A stretch of DNA of 64,000 nt, from contig JAWHQI010000258.1 in the NCBI GenBank assembly GCA_033032865.1, positions 186,001 to 250,000 on the forward strand, read 5' to 3'. The position numbers and the translations under genes were made by a program. The stretch is from Dactylorhiza incarnata (Eukaryota > Streptophyta > Magnoliopsida > Asparagales > Orchidaceae). A model generated the notes under the pieces. That model made no database searches and was not told where the DNA came from. It saw only the letters and a program-made list of their open reading frames with translations. Below are positions 57,510-64,000 of this stretch, in pieces (the first letter of the stretch is position 1; each line of letters opens with the position of its first letter).

Positions 57510-59131
57510 CTAGGGGTTCGCCTGAGAATCGGGAAGTTGTGGTTGTCGCCCAACCCAGCCCGTGCTACGAGCTCGCTTAAAATGCTCGAAGGCCACGGAC
57601 ATCGCATCCTCGCCTTGTCGCAGCTGCTCCTCCATCCTCGCCAGGCGACCAACGGAGCCCATGCTCGCTCGCATCCCCACCAGCTCGTCATGATGCAACT
57701 GCTATCGATGCTCCATCCTGCCAACCCGGCGCTCCAGATCGCCGATAGACTGAAGGCGAAATTATACACTAGCCAGACGAGTATCGAACTCTTCCAGCCG
57801 TGATACTCGCACCTCCAGCTCGGTCAGACGACGCTGAGAGTCAGCAGCCGCCAAGAGCTCCACTCGCGCTTCCACCGCAGTCAGACGCCGATGAGACTCG
57901 CTGATCGCCAGACGCTCCAACTTCGCCTCCCGGTCTAGGATGGCGCGAGTAGCCCTCTCCTGATACTCGTGGGAGGGTAGCCCGACCCCGTCAATCAGAG
58001 CCCCGATAGAGGTGTGAGCGCGAGCTGCGGAAGAAGACATAAAAGCAAAACCTTAGTGGCGAGTAGCGGGAAAACCCTTCTTTGAAGATATTCGGAAAAA
58101 CAGCGACTCCATTTACCAGGCCGATGAGCATCATTCCGCAAGTCGCGGTGAGGACTCCGAGATGGTCGACGAGGAGAGCCCCTTCCCCGATGCGGGGACA
58201 GACTGCGACGGGCGCCATCTCGCCGGTTGGAGTGCGATTCACTGATGTGCTCCCTGCTGGAATGCACATCACCCCGTCCACGACCATCCACTGGTCGCCC
58301 TCCCCCTCTAGGAGCGAAGAAGCCAGAAGACCCCGCCACCCCGCCTCGACGCGAGGACTCAGCCGGATGAGTGGTGGGAGCCGAGGAAGACAGAAGACGA
58401 CAATCATCTTGCGTGTCGGTAGGAGGTGGAAAAGGAGGAGGTGGAGGAAGTTCATCCGCGGGCAGTTGCGCGCTACTCGCCACCCCTGGTTGCTGCAAAG
58501 GCTGTGGCGGCGGAGGAAGGTTACTCGCTGAAGGAGCCCTCTGCTCGCTCATCGGCCTCTTATCCACCGAAGAGTTGTGAAGGATCCACACCGAACCTCC
58601 CTGACGAGTTCCTCCCCCAGCACTGGGCGAGATCATAGGCGATGATCGCAGAGGAATGGCGCTCAAAGGCTCCTCCCGAGCATCGACAAGTAGCGGATCT
58701 GCGAGATAGTATCAAGAGCATCAGCTTATGATCATGACTCAAACCAAAATGACGGCGGGTAAGTAGCTCTCACTTTGTAAAGAAGGGAGTTCAGTTTGAA
58801 CTTGGGCCGAGATTCCAGCCGTACTCGCTTCCGGGGGAGCATTTGACTCAGGAGGATTAGGAGCAGGCGAGTCGCCCGACTGACCGAGACCCAAGTCGGC
58901 GAGTACCTGCTGGGTAGTGCTGACCTGAGAATCAACGACATTCTCAGGGGCGTCGGCATTCTTCTTCTTCTTCTTGCTCTTCTTCTCCTTCTTCTTTTCA
59001 AGCCTCTTCCTCTTCCTAGAGGCGAGGAAGTCCTCAAGCTCGGCGTCGCGAGCAGGCTTCCGCAAAGGTGGCAGCAGACTAGCAAGCTCGGTCAAATCAG
59101 CGGCAGCTTCCTCGGCAATACTGCGCGACAT
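57510..59131 (-). pseudogene. Antisense gene 1 of element C, broken in exon 3
   Basis: Exons 58774-59131 (358 nt), 58117-58698 (582 nt) and 57510-58024 (515 nt) are exactly as long as in B, with donors GTGAGA and GTAAAT and CGCAG acceptors. Exons 1 and 2 are open. Exon 3 has TAA at 57762 (GAA in B) and TAG near 57703. The Lys-rich block, Pro-rich and RS-rich segments and coiled coil are all recognisable. Confidence 0.8.
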
Positions 59132-59292
59132 CTTGAGCGAGATCAGAAAATTCGTACCCTCAGAGACCCCTCCCCCTCTATATATAGAGCCAGGGCGACA
59201 GCAGCGAGATGCCGACTATCAATCAATACTCTCCAGAAAGACAGCTCGTCGAATAAGGGTTGGATGATTCTTTCCGAGCAACTACGTTACTC

Positions 59293-59309
59293 GCAAAGAG
59301 CGGGGATTG
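59293..59309 (+). promoter_or_regulatory. Element C polypurine tract
   Basis: GCAAAGAGCGGGGATTG directly before the 3' LTR. Confidence 0.88.
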
Positions 59310-59976
59310 TGTACAACCCTCATTCTCCGAGGATGGACCCACCCAAGGCCACGTAGGCAGAAGTCAAAGTCAAAGAGTCAACACAGAAAGTCAACAGTTC
59401 AAAATACCAAGATAAAGTCGGCCAGCAGGCATAGCGGAAGAGTTCGTCAAGCATAGGAGCAGAAGAGAGCCTATGCGAGTAGGGGTGCACTCGTGCGAGT
59501 AGCCCGGATACTCGCCAAAAGGTGGGCGACCATAGGTGATGCTCACCCATTTGCCCGGGGAGATCGCCTCAATGTCGTTAGTCGTCGGGCAGGGGCTGGG
59601 CTATAAAAACCCCCCTACCCCTTGGTTTTCCTATAAATAGGACCCCATGGGTACTTGGATTGGCACCTGGACTTGAGCTCTCGAAACCCTGCTCTTGCAT
59701 TCTGGAACCTGTCGTACTTGGCCGCTACTCCCGGTACTAGCCAAGTCGGTGCCTTCCTTGTACCCTGCTCGGCCATTTTTTGGTCTTGGAGGGGAAGTCT
59801 CTTCGGAGCTTCTGGGTACGTGGTGGGACCTCCCTGCCGCAGCACCTGGGGTCCTGTTTGTTGCTCTTCTAGCTTCTTCGTCGTTGCCAGCAAAGTCATC
59901 TCGTTGGACTGCTGAGCGAGTAGCCTCCGGCTACATCGGTCCGAATCTTGAGGTTAGGATTTTCCTGGCTTCAACA
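59310..59976 (+). repeat. Element C 3' LTR (667 bp)
   Basis: Copy of 43447-44112 with about 14 substitutions; ends TTCAACA and is followed by ATTAT. Confidence 0.95.
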
Positions 59977-59981
59977 ATTAT

Positions 59982-60208
59982 AATCAATTAAATTTTAAAT
60001 TTTAATTATGTAAAAATAATCATAACATATAACTTGAAATAAATTTAAATAGAAATATATATAATGGGAGAAAAAAAAAATAATATAAATAAAAAAATAG
60101 AAAAATAGAAAAAGAAATACAAATTTTTAAAGACTATTACATGTGTTTTTATGATGGGGTCACTCTCGTTATATAGGAATTTTGGACTGCGAATATCCGG
60201 AATTTACG
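59982..60208. other. AT-rich spacer between elements C and D
   Basis: 227 bp, mostly A/T, no gene. It is the only original target DNA left here. Confidence 0.7.
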
Positions 60209-60870
60209 TGTTGACGCCAGGAAAATCCTGACCTCAAAATTCGGACCGATGCAGCCGGAGGCTACTGATCCTGCGGCCCAACTTCACGGCTCTGATAGCT
60301 AAAATAGGAGAGAGAAAATGACTAAGCACACCCCAGGTGCTCCAGCAGGGAGGTCTCACCACGTACGCGGAAGTTTGGGAGAAACTTCCCCTCCGCAACC
60401 AAAAGCTGGGCGAGGTACTGGACGGGCATGGATTTGGCGAGTATCCAACTTGGGGGGACCTCGACCACTTCCCAAAAGTGCCATTTCTAGTACCCCTGGG
60501 GGTCTATTTATAGAGAAATCCTAGGGGGGGGGGGGGGTACAGGCGAGTATACTGCCTCTGCTCGCGAGTTACAAGGGCTACTCGCCCATACTCGCGAGAT
60601 ACTCGCCCATACTCGCGAGATACTCGCCCATTGCTCGCCATACTCGCCCCTTGCTCGCCATACTCGCCCCTTGCTCGCCATACTCGCCCCTTGCTCGCCA
60701 TACTCGCCCTTGCTCGCCATACTCGCCTCTTGCTCGCCCAGCTCGCCTCTTGCTCCTGCTGGCTGAGTTGCCTTGTGTCTTGGACTGCCGGCTCCTGTGC
60801 TGACCCTTTGACCTTGACTTCAGCCTACGTGGCTTTGAATGGGCCTACCTCGGAGAATGAGGGTTGTACA
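60209..60870 (-). repeat. Element D 3' LTR (662 bp) with an 18-bp-type array
   Basis: Read on the minus strand it starts TGTACAACCCTCATTCTC and ends GGCGTCAACA, as in B and C. Between 60541 and 60745 it has short tandem units CCATACTCGCCCCTTGCTCG and relatives. A TATA-like CTATAAATAG lies near 60490, beside a G-run at 60523-60536. Confidence 0.9.
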
Positions 60871-60954
60871 CAATCCCCGCTCTTTGCGAGTAACGTAGTT
60901 GCTCAGAAAGAATCATCCAACCCTTATTCGACGAGCTGTCTTTCTGGCGAGAAA

Positions 60955-63025
60955 AGGTCGACACCTCACAGGAGCCGAGCTCAACAGGAGGCGGATACAA
61001 GGTCGACACCTTCTAGGAGCCGAGCTCAACTAGAGGCAGATACAAGGTCGACACCTTCTAGGAGCCGAGCTCAACTAGAGGCAGATACAAGGTCGACACC
61101 TTCTAGGAGCCGAGCTCAACTAGAGGCAGAGAGAAGGTCGACACCTCGCAGGAGCCGAGCTCAACTAGAGGCGGATATAAGGTCGACACCTTCTAGGAGC
61201 CGAGCTCAACTAGAGGTGGAGAGAAGGTCGACACCTTCTAGGAGCCGAGCTCAACTAGAGGTGGAGAGAAGGTCGACACCTTCTAGGAGCCGAGCTCAAC
61301 TAGAGGTGAAGAGAAGGTCGACACCTCGCAGGAGCCGAGCTCAACTGGAAGCGGATACAAGGTCGACACCTTCTACGAGCCGAGCTCAACTAGAGGCGGA
61401 GAGAAGGTCGACACCTTCTAGGAGCCGAGCTCAACTAGAGGTGAAGAGAAGGTCGACACCTTCTAGGAGCCCAGCTCAACTAGAGGTGAAGAGAAGGTCG
61501 ACACCTTCTAGGAGCCGAGCTCAACTAGAGGCGGATATAAGGTCGACACCTTCTAGGAGCCGAGCTCAACTAGAGGTGGAGAGAAGGTCGACACCTTCTA
61601 GGAGCCGAGCTCAACTAGAGGTGGAGAGAAGGTCGACACCTTCTAGGAGTCGAGCTCAACTAGAGGTGAAGAGAAGGTCGACACCTCGCAGGAGCCGAGC
61701 TCAACTGGAAGCGGATACAAGGTCGACACCTTCTAGGAGCCGAGCTCAACTAGAGGTGGAGAGAAGGTCGACACCTTCTAGGAGCCGAGCTCAACTAGAG
61801 GCAGATACAAGGTCGACACCTTCTAGGAGCCGAGCTCAACTAGAGGCGGAGAGAAGGTCGACACCTCGCAGGAGGCGAGCTCAACTAGAGGCGGATATAA
61901 GGTCGACACCTTCTAGGAGCCGAGCTCAACTAGAGGTGGAGAGAAGGTCGACACCTTCTAGGAGCCGAGCTCAACTAGAGGTGGAGAGAAGGTCGACACC
62001 TTTTAGGAGCCCAGCTCAACTAGAGGTGAAGAGAAGGTCGACACCTTCTAGGAGCCGAGCTCAACTAGAGGCGGATATAAGGTCGACACCTTCTAGGAGC
62101 CGAGCTCAACTAGAGGTGGAGAGAAGGTCGACACCTTCTAGGAGCCGAGCTCAACTAGAGGTGGAGAGAAGGTCGACACCTTCTAGGAGCCGAGCTCAAC
62201 TAGAGGTGGAGAGAAGGTCGACACCTTCTAGGAGCCGAGCTCAACTAGAGGTGAAGAGAAGGTCGACACCTCGCAGGAGCCGAGCTCAACTGGAAGCGGA
62301 TACAAGGTCGACACCTTCTAGGAGCCGAGCTCAACTAGAGGCAGAGAGAAGGTCGACACCTTCTAGGAGCCGAGCTCAACTAGAGGTGAAGAGAAGGTCG
62401 ACACCTTCTAGGAGCCCAGCTCAACTAGAGGTGAAGAGAAGGTCGACACCTTCTAGGAGCCGAGCTCAACTAGAGGCGGATAGAAGGTCGACACCTTCTA
62501 GGAGCGGAGCTCAACTAGAGGTGGAGAGAAGGTCGACACCTTCTAGGAGCCGAGCTCAACTAGAGGTGGAGAGAAGGTCGACACCTTCTAGGAGCTGAGC
62601 TCAACTAGAGGTGAAGAGAAGGTCGACACCTCGCAGGAGCCGAGCTCAACTGGAAGCGGATACAAGGTCGACACCTTTTAGGAGCCGAGCTCAACTAGAG
62701 GCGGAGAGAAGGTCGACACCTTCTAGGAGCCGAGCTCAACTAGAGGTGAAGAGAAGGTCGACACCTTCTAGGAGCCCAGCTCAACTAGAGGTGAAGAGAA
62801 GGTCGACACCTTCTAGGAGCCGAGCTCAACTAGAGGCGGATAGAAGGTCGACACCTTCTAGGAGCCGAGCTCAACTAGAGGTGGAGAGAAGGTCGACACC
62901 TTCTAGGAGCCGAGCTCAACTAGAGGTGGAGAGAAGGTCGACACCTCGCAGGAGCCGAGCTCAACTAGAGGCGGATACAAGGTCGACACCTTCTAAGAGC
63001 CGAGCTCAACTAGAGGTGGAGAGGT
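60955..63025. repeat. Element D satellite array: about 46 units of 45 bp
   Basis: Unit GAGCCGAGCTCAACTAGAGG plus GGAGAGAAGGTCGACACC-type sequence. Variant units (CTCGCAGG with GGAAGCGGATACAAGG) recur at 61321, 61681, 62266 and 62626, that is 360, 585 and 360 bp apart (8, 13 and 8 units), showing higher-order copying. As 45 is a multiple of three, the plus strand is open for 655 codons (15-residue repeat RSTPSRSRAQLEVER); I do not treat this as a gene. The array is related to array 1 of element A. Confidence 0.93.
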
Positions 63026-63847
63026 CCAAGGGGACAAACCATCCCGAGGCCTCCATCCTATTGCGTTTGCTGAATGCTGATCGGTCAAATCGATCATCTC
63101 TTCGTCAAGCTGGGGGGTTGGCGTCCGGACTCTCCTCTGATAACCTCTCCAGCCGGATGGGAAGTGCAGTCGGGGGGTAACTCGGCCAACGTGCAAGGGG
63201 GGAGCTGATCTCGACCGTCAATGCAGAGGCTTGGTCTTAGGAGGACTCTCTCCCGAGGCGCTATCCCACCACCCTACATGGGTTTTTACGAGAGTCGAGT
63301 CGGAGACCTGTCCCCCAATCGGTCGCCAGGTTGCAGAAGAGTCTTCATACTATCACTCAACAATCAGAGGGGATTAACCGCACCAACCCATATGATTGGA
63401 ATAAAATACAAGAGATATTAGGCTTTGTCGCAAGAGGTCAAATGACACCTTTATACAAGGGTCCCTCAGTCAGGTAAATCGATCATCGCTTCGACGAGTT
63501 GGAAGGTCGGCGTCCAGACTTTCTCCTGATAATCTCACCAGTCGGATGAGAAATGCAGTCGGTGGGAACCGCGGCCAACGTGCAAGGGGGGAGCTGATCT
63601 CGGCCGTCATTGCAGAGGCTTGGACTTAGGGGGACGTATACCGAGGCATTGTCCCATCACCCGTTCTGGGTTTTACGAGAATCAAGTCGGAGGCTCGTTT
63701 CCCAACCTGTCGTGGAGATCGGTTTCACCTACTTCAAAAAGCTCTTGCCAGAAGAGAAAAACAACTCTCGCGGCCCATGTTTCAGGGGGCGAGGAATTTT
63801 TAATTAAATGGAATAAACACAAGGAGGGGGAGAATAGACCTTCCTGC
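63026..63847 (-). repeat. Element D 3' untranslated region, two inverted copies of the shared block
   Basis: 63050-63245 and 63470-63650 match, in reverse, the 190-bp block of B (31738-31936), for example GGGGGGAGCTGATCTCGGCC. 63770-63795 matches the CCCTGAAACATGGG sequence just after pol of B. Confidence 0.8.
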
Positions 63848-64000
63848 TCAGGGATAGAACTTTTTCAGGTCATTGCCGCTCCAGGTATTCCCAAGCGATT
63901 CCCCTTCATGATTCTACAGGCGGTCTCTGCCAGTCTCGAATGCCTCTTGAACGATGAAAGATCCTTCCTAGTTCAGTTCGAGCTTCTCGATGACAAGTGA
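63848..64000 (-). pseudogene. Element D integrase C-terminal end, decayed
   Basis: The minus strand from 64000 aligns with the last 50 codons of element B pol: EGSFIVQEA, GNTWSGNDLKKFYP, stop at 63848-63850. Two in-frame TAG codons interrupt it (Trp and Gln codons in B). The rest of pol lies outside the window. Confidence 0.8.

Larger units (their letters stand above)
43447..59976 (+). mobile_element. Element C: second Tat-lineage gypsy element, split by element E
   Basis: LTRs 43447-44112 and 59310-59976 differ at about 14 sites. Target duplication ATTAT lies at 43442-43446 and 59977-59981. Without E it is about 12.15 kb and collinear with element B, including the two antisense genes. Both the sense and antisense genes carry stops. 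Confidence 0.95.
60209..64000 (-). mobile_element. Element D: minus-strand Tat relative with a satellite array, cut by window edge
   Basis: The 3' LTR (60209-60870), the polypurine tract (60871-60887, complement of GCAAAGAGCGGGGATTG), a tandem array, two inverted copies of the 3' UTR block seen in B and C, and the end of pol are visible. The 5' part lies beyond 64000. Confidence 0.9.

Noticed and set aside
60631..62598. 655-codon plus-strand open frame of 15-residue repeats as a gene
   Set aside because: It follows automatically from a 45-bp satellite unit that lacks a stop in one frame. It also begins inside an LTR and lies antisense to the element.

Overview
This window is a flowering-plant nuclear genome segment (possibly a monocot, low confidence) made almost entirely of nested transposable elements. 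I found no host protein-coding gene, rRNA, tRNA or CRISPR array. The plant assignment rests on long-LTR chromoviral gypsy, Tat-type gypsy with a second RNase H, Tork-like copia, PIF/Harbinger and MITE sequences, and GT-AG introns of 79-98 bp.

Layout. (1) 1-10961, minus strand: a Tekay/Del-type chromovirus with a 4.9-kb 5' LTR; its 3' LTR runs off the left edge. It sits inside the 3' LTR of (2) element A, 10962-15802, minus, a non-autonomous relative of the Tat family whose interior is tandem arrays. (3) 15803-23417: older AT-rich DNA with two fold-back elements, two MITEs and the left part of a decayed PIF/Harbinger transposon. (4) 23423-41851, plus: a copia element (TSD CACCA) inserted in that transposon and itself split by (5) element B, 25471-37844, a Tat-type gypsy (TSD CATCT). 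(6) 41857-43446: the rest of the PIF transposon, half a MITE and a palindromic TRIM-like fold-back. (7) 43447-59976, plus: element C, a second Tat element (TSD ATTAT), split by (8) element E, 45311-49683, a non-autonomous copia-derived element (TSD CGTCA). (9) 60209-64000, minus: element D, a third Tat relative with a 45-bp satellite array before its 3' LTR, running off the right edge.

How the parts work together. A, B, C and D share LTR ends (TGTACAACCCTC), a polypurine tract and, where visible (A, B, C), a primer site that fits plant tRNA-Phe. B and C carry decayed gag-pol on the sense strand. Between pol and the 3' LTR they also carry two antisense genes, each with its own TATA box and two small introns. 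Intron positions and phases agree in B and C. In B both antisense genes are fully open (484 and 565 aa when spliced) although its sense pol is broken. In A and D the same slot holds satellite arrays instead.

Two findings stand out. One is the spliced antisense gene pair, of which one product has an RS-rich segment and a coiled coil. The other is an apparent 87-bp intron that joins gag to protease in the Tekay element. LTR divergence counted by eye fits the nesting: B about 0.5 percent and Tekay about 0.5 percent, copia about 1.1, E about 1.6, C about 2.1.
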